64,000 nucleotides of DNA from contig NBIV01000041.1 in the NCBI GenBank assembly GCA_003194525.1, positions 62,001 to 126,000 on the forward strand. The letters run 5' to 3'. The notes under the pieces were generated by a model. That model was not told the DNA's origin, ran no database searches, and saw only the letters and a list, made by a program, of their open reading frames with translations. This DNA is from Gracilariopsis chorda (Eukaryota; Rhodophyta; Florideophyceae; Gracilariales; Gracilariaceae). Position numbers and translations under genes: made by a program. Shown here in pieces: positions 8,301 through 16,072 of the stretch (positions within the stretch are counted from its first letter, which is position 1; the number at the start of each line of letters is the position of its first letter).

Positions 8301-10727
8301 TGCGTACTGGTTGTACACCCTTGCAATCAGATCAGGTCGGTCAAACGGTCGATGGCGGTTACTCTGTGCCGTAAATGCGCTCCGATTGCTGGTATCCATA
8401 CCAAGGCGCTGGATGTCCTCTCTCCAGATGTTCATGGTGATTGTAATGAACAGAGAAGGCGGTCCTCTCCGCGCTACGATCGCCTGTACATCCATGCGCT
8501 TTTTCTTCCAGTACGCTGCTGAGTTGACCGAGTCATCGGGCAGAAATATGCGTCCCATTTGCGCGAACTGGGATGGTGACACATGACCTGTTTGCTGCTG
8601 TGCTTGCTGGATCTCTTGCTCTTGTACAATACGTGCCTGTTGTTCTCTCTCCAGGAAACGTAGTCGCATGTCCTCAATGTTTGTGTGCGTGCGGAGCATC
8701 CACATCTGCATCAACGGTCCACTGTTGAGGAGGATGTTGTCTGAGTACAAACGTCGCTTCGCGTTCTGAGCCCAGGTGAGCTTTCGGAGCTTCCACTCGT
8801 TGACGCTGAGATCTGAGCTTTGCTGTGTGGAGTTCCTTGCCTCCAGGAACAGGCCGATGTCAAATAGTTCGTGCTGATCACCGTACGGGTAGAGAAGAGG
8901 GAAAGTGCCCTTCTCTGCAAGTTTGGATGCCGGTTTTAGAAGTCGGTACCGCACTTGCGCATTGTTTGCGGCATTCGCAGTCGCCCCTGCTCCAGCAGCA
9001 GCAGCACTCGTCACTGCAGCGTGCTCTTCGGTTACGGTTCCTTCTTCCAAGCGCGGTACTTGAGACTCCACTCGATACAGGCCAGTTGGATCCACGACGA
9101 GCGTTCTCATCATGGTTGGCCCCCCACCAGGAGCATCTTCAGGGAGAGGCCCAGCACCTGCGTGAGGAGCACTGACTGTGGCACTTCGGGTTCCTTCGTA
9201 ACCACGTACGACTACTCCCTCTTCTGCTGCCTGCATGCTGATATCGACGGCGGTATCTGCATTTTTTTGTTGTTGTTGCGTGCTAAGCATGGATCGGTAC
9301 CGCTCACGCACCACGTCTGGCTTGGGCTGGATCACATCGTACAACTTGGGCACGATGTCTCGTACGTTGATTTCTTGAATGAACGCACGCAAATTGGCAC
9401 GCGCATAGTGAGAGGGATCCAAGGAAGGCGGACCAGTACCCCACAGAAAGCTGTAGCGCGTGTTGTTCTGGTTCTGCGCGGGCAGAGCGAGAGCTGCGTT
9501 GCCCTCAAGTCTGAGAAAGGAGGGACCGCCTCCCGTCACATACGACATGTCCATGAGCGCTTGCGTCGTCGCGAAGAGCGTATTCAAGTTGAGGAAATGG
9601 CTGTGGAAGGCTCTCAGGCTATAAAGACTGCGAACCAACTCACTGCTATGCCTTCTGCGGAACGTGATGCCCCATCCTGACATTCTTTTCATTCCACAGC
9701 ACACTCCAGTGACCTCTGTGCCAAGCAAAACACAACCGCAGTACTTGCAGCTATGAATTTTCAATGTCCAGTCCGCGTACGGGCAGGAGGAGAGCGTGTG
9801 TGAGTGTTCGCCGCATCTTCCGCATCGCCTTTGACCTGCAGTGGGAAGCGTCTCAAACTCCGGCACGCTTGCACGGATGGCCGGATCATTCCTCGCATGA
9901 GCTGCCACGGAATCCCACGCATAGTACACGCGATAGAGTCCTCGATCAGGACGTCCAGCACAGTGCATGACCGTCATATCAAGCTGTTGCTGTGGCTGAT
10001 GCTGCGGCTGGTGTGAGGGAGCCGGTGTGATCTCATCCGCTTCCACCTCCATCGGAATGGACATCTGTTGTTCTTCCTGTTCAGCTTGTGGCAACGCAGG
10101 CTGCGGCGGCGGGTGTGAGGGAGCCGGGGTGATCTCATCCTCTTCCACTTCCATCGGGACTGGCATCTGTTCTTCCTCTTGTTCAGCTTGTGGCAGAGCA
10201 GGCTGCTGTGATGGCGGTGGCTGTGAGGGAGCAGGGATGATCTCATCCTCTTCCAATTCCATCGCAATAGGCATCTGTTCTGCAGGCATCGGTGGGAGAG
10301 GGGGAGGCATCGGAGGCGGTGGAATGTGACTTGGAAGGCCTCTCACAAACTCCAGAAATCCAGGAATTGGGCACGATGTTGGTAGATCTGTGGCAGCGGA
10401 CCCACTGGCTCCAGCGGCGCTTGTGCTAACTGCTGCTGCAACCGAAGTAGGTGCAGGAGTAATTTCGTCTTCTTCAACCGCTGGAACAATAGGTCCTTGA
10501 ACGTGTGCTCCGCTCTCATTTACTCCCAACTCATCTGGAGCTGGAGGAGCTGGTTTTCTTTGGGGTCTTCCAGCTCCTGCCCGTGCTCCACCACTGCCGA
10601 CGCGACGACCACCAGCGTTTTGCCTTGAACCGCCTGCGTTCAACCTGGCACCTCCAGATTTGTCTCTGGCACCTCCCGAGTTAGATCGGATGCCACCAGA
10701 GTTCAGACGTCGCCCTCCTCTCGTCAT
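5310..10727 (-). CDS. Helitron RepHel transposase (HUH Rep plus Pif1-like helicase)
   Basis: Intact 1805-residue protein for rolling-circle transposition. In order: an N-terminal Arg/Gly repeat tract (residues 1-55, about seven units like R-x-x-SGG); a Pro/Glu-rich region with three roughly 40-residue repeats (PMEVEEDEITPAPS type); a Cys-rich zinc region (CGRCGEH...CKYCG); the Rep domain with HUH motif HHH at 844-846 and catalytic tyrosines Y964 and Y968 (YLMKY); and a Pif1/RecD-like SF1 helicase with Walker A GSAGTRKT at 1341-1348 and Walker B D1427-E1428. Walker A has Arg where Gly is usual before Lys-Thr, which may affect ATP hydrolysis. No OTU or endonuclease domain is apparent. The start ATG is the first in a frame that opens into the R/G repeats; A-rich non-coding DNA precedes it. 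Confidence 0.93.
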   Translation of the reverse strand: MTRGGRRLNSGGIRSNSGGARDKSGGARLNAGGSRQNAGGRRVGSGGARAGAGRPQRKPAPPAPDELGVNESGAHVQGPIVPAVEEDEITPAPTSVAAAVSTSAAGASGSAATDLPTSCPIPGFLEFVRGLPSHIPPPPMPPPLPPMPAEQMPIAMELEEDEIIPAPSQPPPSQQPALPQAEQEEEQMPVPMEVEEDEITPAPSHPPPQPALPQAEQEEQQMSIPMEVEADEITPAPSHQPQHQPQQQLDMTVMHCAGRPDRGLYRVYYAWDSVAAHARNDPAIRASVPEFETLPTAGQRRCGRCGEHSHTLSSCPYADWTLKIHSCKYCGCVLLGTEVTGVCCGMKRMSGWGITFRRRHSSELVRSLYSLRAFHSHFLNLNTLFATTQALMDMSYVTGGGPSFLRLEGNAALALPAQNQNNTRYSFLWGTGPPSLDPSHYARANLRAFIQEINVRDIVPKLYDVIQPKPDVVRERYRSMLSTQQQQKNADTAVDISMQAAEEGVVVRGYEGTRSATVSAPHAGAGPLPEDAPGGGPTMMRTLVVDPTGLYRVESQVPRLEEGTVTEEHAAVTSAAAAGAGATANAANNAQVRYRLLKPASKLAEKGTFPLLYPYGDQHELFDIGLFLEARNSTQQSSDLSVNEWKLRKLTWAQNAKRRLYSDNILLNSGPLMQMWMLRTHTNIEDMRLRFLEREQQARIVQEQEIQQAQQQTGHVSPSQFAQMGRIFLPDDSVNSAAYWKKKRMDVQAIVARRGPPSLFITITMNIWREDIQRLGMDTSNRSAFTAQSNRHRPFDRPDLIARVYNQYANDFMKDLEKNSEHIFGLKCLGLASKLEFQERNVPHHHMLVWLEGGVIEDVDVIDELIRAELPLPGEDDALRALIRSMHRHRHSTHCRNRAGRCKFGYDRNMIVPETYIEEGTNRVVYRRRRQHDLKIVPYNPTLTKKYRSHINVERTQGGGAVAYLMKYAFKQPKAQEVVLNVSGANETGTHNEQQQEPQVQNDIRAYMRARVVGAVNAAWRIFEFRHVHIVPKVERLAIQLEGERTFLLRGPNQLLSASQPSTLERYFARPEAYANLDYLSYFEKVRLYRTLPARVLNQYDGDSTQVPTDDCDPPMYVVERTEDEQCVARIRGVSPSDIELFALRLLLMNHGSSSYDDARTFNGQQYGTYRETAIVSGLLADGSEFDIAFQEAVQIYSTPSELRRLVVTLYQQGADPEKMAVENWEALCSDIHTGDEQQRKKEMYRRVVEISDRHGGRLLRDHSFFSQHLQQDHTALTEANGATTTRDARVVRNSSTLQSRYATLKPRQRQVIDTVIAALQQRQALQERTSTPGNVFFVQGSAGTRKTYVLNLLRDIVESEGMLAEMTATTGIAASLYEGGRTLHSLLGLGVADRDSTSNTTATLSKYGPRSQRAELLREIQLLVLDEASMLSRKLFELMDALLKDLRCSGMENPPPFGGLTIVLSGDYSQLLPVVPQVYMEAEPSGNVRRVYTNILNELPWKSDLWTLCSVQVLYLTEQVRQADDPAFASLLRSIARNTISNNAPLPLTSTGGMQTAYQFLWKWLTTRRKEDVDLSKMLIASTNQLVDEHNAAALDLFPGERFTLPSATTVQPVRGQNPESDFASSIVPEFAYQYAPTGVPPHNLDLKIGVPVMVIRNVLHPAVVNGKLFVVARVDQFTMQVARFDENRQVLERQLLHRIDFEFSFADIRMIRRQFPIRLAFAATVHKGQGKTLDGLVEDVRSNFFCAGQLYVALSRVRRNDHVLLLHDPQLTPSNAHTIHPMPVPIANPVLPEAIQFCIPPQP

Positions 10728-10740
10728 TTCAATTCACCAA

Positions 10741-11452
10741 AGAAAAGAAAAAAACAATGCTATGTTTTTAAACCGTTAAAAAATTTGCCAGAGTTCCAGA
10801 ATAATTCCCAATAAAACACAAAGTTGAAAGTGAAAAAACTGGTTGCAGTTTGTTGCGTTGCACCCACCGGGCCTAGTCGCATGCAGCAATTAAAAACAAA
10901 TTGCTGCAAGGCTTATATTTACCCGATGCAGTCGTGCGCAGCACAGGGACTCTCGACACACTCCTGTTGGATTATGACGGGCGGAGTGTGCCCAGCCGGT
11001 TTTCAAGCCGTTTGATGTTTAACCCGCGTCCGGTTGTAAGGATTGGTCTGCCTTTACTCACACACCGAGGTGTGCTTTCCGGCCCCAAGAGGTACGACAC
11101 AACGGCCGCCCCGGACCCTGCACAGCAAGCTGGTATTAGGTCCGGTAAACCCTCAGACTTCCTGATCGCCGTCAAAGGACCAGTATACCACAGAGGAGCA
11201 CCTGACTTTTTCCAGATCCGTGGTACTTAGTGGGTTACTCTTGTGGCGACCTGCACACGAGCTCGGCCTTGCCTAGGTCCCAGGCCAGCAAACAGTGCCC
11301 AAAGTAGCAAAAGATTACGACACTGCGCTATTGGCCAAGCCTGAATGGGATGCAAAAAATTTGTTAGGGTCAGCAAGCGAGATGCATTTGGCACTGCGCC
11401 AGTGCAGTATATACGTCTGTTGCAGGCATGTCTGCAATGAAACTTCAGTATA
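10741..11452. other. Helitron 5' non-coding region
   Basis: Upstream of the RepHel start (minus strand). Several short frames exist but none has recognisable content. It presumably holds the RepHel promoter; no clear TATA box is seen. An inverted copy of the CACTGGCGCAGTG core of the iterons lies near 11388-11411. Confidence 0.5.
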
Positions 11453-11572
11453 CACTGTACTGGCGCAGTGCAATTTGCCACGTGTTGGAATGCACTGCAC
11501 TGGCGCAGTGTAATTTGCCACGTGTTGGAATGTACTGCACTGGCGCAGTGCAATTTGCCACGTGTCCGAATG
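11453..11572. repeat. Three 40-bp iterons near the Helitron 5' end
   Basis: The motif TGGCGCAGTG recurs at 11461, 11501 and 11541, an exact 40-bp period. Each unit carries CACTGGCGCAGTG (nearly palindromic) and CCACGTGT. Spacing and position about 280-400 bp inside the 5' end suggest protein-binding iterons, possibly for Rep; this is inference. Confidence 0.8.
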
Positions 11573-11854
11573 AACCGCTGGGTTTCTGCTGCTGAGTGGC
11601 TGGCACTACAATTTGATTGTATTGCAAGCCATTTAGCAGCCATTGCACAGTCAACATGCAGCAGCAGCAGCTAATTAACTGAACGCTTTGCTGCTGCTGC
11701 TGCTGCTGAATTTTTTAAATGGGAGGGAGGCGTTGCGCCAAATGGGCGATTTGCATGGGCAAACGGGGGCGTGCAGGACGATTTTGTGGCGCAACGCCTC
11801 CATTCAATCAAGAACACCCCCCTCATAGAGGAACAAATCATTATAATGGAGAGA

Positions 11855-12317
11855 CAAGTGGAAACGGCCTTCGGCCGTGGGCGGCGCTGCGCGCCGCGTT
11901 GTTTTTGTAGCTTTGTGTGTTTTGTAGCGTTCGGAGGCTCTCCGAGCACTTTGCTCGCTTGCGCTCGCAATAGCACTCGTAGAACCACGGAGCGCCGCGG
12001 CGCCTAGAGTACGTAGAGCCGTAGGGGTTTGTGTTTAGGTACGTAAATTGACTGCAGTGCCAGCCAATGATGAGGAAGCGCGACACGTTGCTTTGTGTAA
12101 CTGGGTGGCACTGCAGTCATTATGGGAGTGCCAGCCAGTAAGCAAGAAGCTTTGCTGCTGCTGCTGCTGCTGAATTTTTTAAATGGTAGGGAGGCGTTGC
12201 GCCAAATGGGCCTTTTGCATGCGCAAACGGGGGCGTGCAAGACGATTTTGTGGCGCAACGCCTCCATTCAATCAAGAACACCCCCTCATACGCGTATAAA
12301 TACTTATAGTGGAGAGA
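11855..12317 (-). mobile_element. Non-autonomous Helitron copy D (463 bp)
   Basis: Same terminal sequences as the other units, with 5' end TCTCTCCACTATAA on the minus strand matching the autonomous copy better than copies A and B. It is the first unit of the array; the host base before it on the minus strand is A. Confidence 0.8.
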
Positions 12318-12642
12318 TGGATCGTATTAGTAGTACCAAGAGTCAACCTTCAAAGGCTCCCGCCAAAAGAGGATGAAGAAGTCAAAACCATCAACTTCCG
12401 ATGAGGCAATCAGTACTCGTATTATCAGTCAAGCTAAGGAGGGCCAGCGAATGGATGCAGATCGCGTTCCGTTAGAGCGTGGGAAGTTTGAAGTACAAGA
12501 GAAAGAATCTTTACAGCGTTTAGAAATTGATCAGCAGTGGTTCGAATTGGAAAAGTGCGAGCGTATGCAGGCGATAGAAGAACGAAACAAGGTTCTTAAT
12601 ATTATGGAAATGTTGGGTCGGAAGTTACAGTTAGTACAATAG
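12317..12642 (+). pseudogene. Harbinger accessory Myb/SANT-like ORF, C-terminal part
   Basis: A short frame from the ATG at 12317 (MDRISSTKSQPSK...) meets a stop after 19 codons. A second frame from 12373 continues for 89 codons with a helical, charged segment (FELEKCERMQAIEERNKV), typical of the C-terminal coiled coil of Myb/SANT-like proteins that accompany PIF/Harbinger transposases. One single-base indel would join the two. No Myb repeat is visible. The Helitron array lies immediately upstream, and its insertion point falls between A and T of this ATG. Confidence 0.4.
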
Positions 12643-13178
12643 GCCAAGAATATGCACCGCTTGAGGCATTAAACCCACATCCAACGACCCACATCAGAGC
12701 CACGTCTCTGTTCAGCTTTCGTCATGCTGTTCAGCTTGGCAAGCTCACTGCGAGTAGCGATTAGCTCACAGGTTTTCGAGAGAGAGGATTTTGAAGCACG
12801 ACTATATCTGACTTTATATGATACTAATCGAAAAGGAGCAATATTTCCTATTTGCTTATAAGGGATGACCTGCTGAGCGTTATGCATCATGCGTGGTGAT
12901 GATCATGTGAAAGTTTCGAATCATGGTCGTTCACGACCTATTAAACCTCTTGGATCATTTTTAATTTACTATGGGTCAAGAGAACGGAATAGTCGGGCGC
13001 GTACTACTGGTACTCCCTTTTTTCGGCGCCTTTGATGAAAATCGTGAGTCTCTGAGTTTTTGCAGCCGTTCTCTGATCCCGTCTGAGCAAAGCAATACCG
13101 AAGTAATTACTGGTACAGGTTATCTTCGTCACCTTTCTCTTCCCTTGAAATAGACCTAACGCTGTTCCAATTTGAACC

Positions 13179-14336
13179 ATGCCTTGCATTTCAATTGCTT
13201 TCTATGCTGCATATGAAAACACGACCATGAATGCAGAACAGGCCCTTTGCTTGCGACTATCTCGCCCACTTGTGCTTCTAATATCAGACACGGGTTATTG
13301 TGCACCCTTCGCACTCGTATCTACAGCTATCAGCCGACCGTCAGGGCATATTTTATTGAGATACGAGTCGAATAATAGCAGCAGTTGCATGATGGTTCGC
13401 TCGATATCATTTTTATATACCGATTTTCTGGCAATGAGCTCCCTTTTGTATGCTTTTTCATACGCCCAATCTATGGAAACATCACACTGTCTAAAAAAAG
13501 ACGTTTCTTGCCCATACTCGGAATCAGAACCATCTGGAACTTGTATAAGGTATCACGGTGATGGCAAATGTCTACTCAGTATATGTCAAGAATCATACAA
13601 GTGTGATTGCCATGGATATCAAATGTGACAGAGATCAAGTTGTGCCTTTTAAAAATTTATGGAGAATGCCATTCCAAGTGGGATCGTGCTGTTTCGCTGT
13701 CACCCTACACCCAGTGCTGGTTCTTGTACCAAATTCCTCTCCGTGCTAGATACGGTGGTAGCAGCCGATAACGCAAGAGAGGACGCCCGTTTCTCAAACA
13801 ATGAGCTCTTTGGTCATGGTTTCGAAGCACAAAGAGCATTAATGGATGTTCACAATGATATCGTGATTGCCATTGACGCTTTGGAAGAGCTTGACGAAAT
13901 CAAAGCTTATATGACTTCAGAAGAAGAAAACGAAATCTTAGCCAAAGCGCGCATGGTGGAGGCTGCTACTCGGAGAAAGACAGAGCGAACTACTGCAAGC
14001 GTGCTCCCCGTTATCACACCTCACAGCATTTCTTGCCTGCGAGCCACTCGCATCTCTACAAGTAAGATTGAAACATTTCTACCTGAATCTTATACACATC
14101 CCATTGAAAGGAAAGTGACGTCATCACCACGGGAACTACAAATGATCAAGTTGCATGAGAACGCATCCAAAGCTCGAAACCTCAGAGTAGTTCTAAGTCT
14201 TGCGTCTGTGGAATATTGCTTCTCACTTCTGATCTTAAACGCCCCAGTTCTTCGCACTGCAACCATGCATTCCAACTCCTTTACCAGAACATTTGCGATT
14301 ATCGTTAGAGCTTTTGCGCAGATCGAGGAGTGGTGA
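13179..14336 (+). other. Unrecognised reading frames inside the Harbinger element
   Basis: Two stretches in one frame (13179-13628, 149 codons; 13659-14336, 225 codons) are separated by a TGA and a TAA 30 bp apart. The second has a hydrophilic, helix-rich stretch (residues 40-100) that looks coding. A competing frame at 13558-13749 also looks coding. No domain recognised. This may be a decayed passenger gene or a second transposon gene. Confidence 0.3.
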
Positions 14337-14824
14337 ATCTCGTATCTGGTTCTGGTTTGCTTCTCAATAAAACTCGTTTTACAGACCCAGTAACAGCTTT
14401 GACATCCTTCTTTATGCAAGTATGAATCGAACCCTTCCTCTTGGGTGCTCCAAAGCTGCCAACGGGTGTGTGAGGGTGTGACGACATATAAAGATCCTGA
14501 TCGAGCTGCTGGCGTCTTTGATTACTCGAGATATCGTCGCCCTCGGCGAGAAACTATGGCTCAAAGTTAGCTGAACTCATACGCGGCGGCATTGGCATTC
14601 ATGTTTTTTTCCATATTTCTTCGGTGCTGCATTTCAATGAGACGAACTGGTATTTTTGCTGATTTCGAAGCTTTGCAACGGAAATACACGCATCTGAGTG
14701 ATATTTGTCGCCTTGTTTTCTTCAAATTCCTTACCTCGCCAGTACGCAAAAGCTGTTACAAAGTGGAGAACACATCAAAACTCGGAGCATCGCAATCAAA
14801 GTAGTAGCTTTCCAGTCGTCCTTT

Positions 14825-15937
14825 CTCAATGCAAGTTTTGAAGTTCAGAAACAACGCAGACGCAATGTAGTGCTACTGGAATTTTCCTCACACGTAGTAA
14901 TCTAGAAAACGCATTCCTCGTCCATATCTGTTTCAAATTCTTGTAGTTCCACTCCAAGGAAGTACTAATTTCATTCATCGCACAGTGTACTTCAGCTCAT
15001 CTTCTGTTGCATTTACTCTATCGAACGCAGTTTGAAGCCATGGTCTTAAACCAAAAGCCGGGTCTCCGTTAACGTATTACTGAGTGCCTTCAACTACGAA
15101 AGATGTTTCCATGTTTCTTTCAATAACACTTCTTCGCATCACCGTCATGTCATGACGACGGCCAACTTCAGGTCCATATAAGTAAAACATTAATCCGTCA
15201 GGCGTAGATATAGTTAGGTACTTCAAGCTACGTTTTCGCGTATGGCCCGAGAAACAAGACCCTTGATTGCTTGCCAGTCCTCCAAAGCAGCACATTTCTA
15301 TTTTTGTGCAATCGATGAACCCAACATATCTGGGCAATGGAGATCCACGTCCATGTATGGCTTCAGAATAAATATGAGCGCGAAATCATAGAAGTTTTGA
15401 TTGCAAGTTAGTTACGAGATGGCCCTTATATTCTGCAAAGTTCTCTATTGAGTCCTAGAATATTTCACTGATGTGACTGTACCGCATTCCAAACATCGGT
15501 TCCATGGGAAACGAAGTATGTGTGCAGGACAGGCGTTTAAATAGTATGCAAGTCGCTGTGACTGCATCAAACTGGTATCGGTTTCTGCTTGTATGGTTTC
15601 AATGCCATCCTATCATCCTCATAATGTGCCCTATATTGTTACGCCGAAAGCGAAAATCGTGTAGGCATTATTCTTCAGACAGTGCGTTGATATTGAAAGT
15701 ATAGTTACGAGTTCTATGCAAGCGAAGCCTTATGTTTCGTACGTCTGACTTTGCCCGTTTGAAGGGGCGCCGAAGCACTAGGAGTACAGTAGGATCCTCT
15801 CCAAGTTGGTTGGCGAGGAAGGCATACCGCACGCAGGATTGTACACGAATTCGAGCAGCTCCAATCGAATAATCTGTTTGGCGAACCATGAAAACCATGG
15901 GCGTTCCAAGATGGGCATGGACAATATAGAGGCTCAC
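14825..15937 (-). pseudogene. PIF/Harbinger transposase (DDE_Tnp_4) pseudogene
   Basis: Minus-strand reading shows the family order: N-terminal DFRFRRNNI, ILFKRLSC, then GFIDCTKIE (first Asp), YSGH-like FSGHTRKRSLKY, TPDGLMFYLYGP, GRRHDM (second Asp), GDPAFGLRPWLQ, and in a shifted frame LEWNYKNLKQ (the Glu). Six in-frame stops (after ALSEE, GWH, EIF, KLL, EGTQ and KYTVR) break an otherwise continuous frame. A frameshift follows near 14970. All catalytic residues are still recognisable, so decay is moderate. Inactive as it stands. Confidence 0.85.
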
Positions 15938-16022
15938 GAGATTCTTTCCACTCTGTGTGCGTAAAGCAGTTTTTTACACTTCTCGTACGTAACTCGTGGT
16001 ACACTTCGTGGCATATGTGGCT

Positions 16023-16063
16023 ACGAGCAAAATGCACGAGAATTTGGTTTGCGTAAAGTCTCT
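16023..16063 (-). repeat. Harbinger right terminal inverted repeat
   Basis: Reverse complement begins AGAGACTTTACGCAAACCAA, matching the left end at 3457. Flanked by ATT at 16064-16066. Confidence 0.75.
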
Positions 16064-16072
16064 ATTAGAGGA

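Larger units (their letters stand above)
5163..11854 (-). mobile_element. Autonomous Helitron (about 6.7 kb)
   Basis: Minus-strand element starting TCTCTCCATT at 11854 and ending CTTG at 5163. It holds a single large Rep/helicase gene (5310-10727), about 1.1 kb of 5' non-coding DNA with 40-bp iterons, and a short 3' end with hairpins. Its ends match those of the three 0.46-0.48 kb copies around it. The intact frame suggests recent activity. Confidence 0.85.
4217..12317 (-). mobile_element. Head-to-tail array of four Helitrons
   Basis: Four units, read on the minus strand, each start with TCTC and end with CTTG: 12317-11855, 11854-5163, 5162-4693 and 4692-4217. Near each 3' end is a GGCC-TTC-GGCC-like hairpin followed by about 10 nt and CTTG, plus an inner hairpin GCGGCGC-TGC-GCGCCGC. 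Units abut with no extra base between CTTG and TC. The outer host bases are A and T, the expected Helitron target dinucleotide. The terminal CTTG departs from the canonical CTRR. Confidence 0.85.
3457..16063. mobile_element. PIF/Harbinger DNA transposon carrying a nested Helitron array
   Basis: Both ends carry AGAGACTTYACGCA-type terminal inverted repeats (left 3457 onward, right ending 16063), flanked by a 3-bp duplication ATT (3454-3456 and 16064-16066). Between them lie a decayed PIF/Harbinger transposase (minus strand) and a Myb/SANT-type accessory ORF (plus strand), the two usual genes of this superfamily. An 8.1-kb Helitron array (4217-12317) interrupts it. Without the array the element would be about 4.5 kb. 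The usual Harbinger target is TWA, so ATT is slightly off; the boundary could be one base different. Confidence 0.75.

Noticed and set aside
11453..11572. 40-bp direct repeats as a CRISPR array
   Set aside because: Repeats are contiguous without unique spacers, sit within a eukaryotic Helitron, and no cas genes occur.
13500..13630. EGF-like cysteine motif (CLLSICQESYKCDCHG)
   Set aside because: Too few cysteines with correct spacing, and the frame is interrupted.
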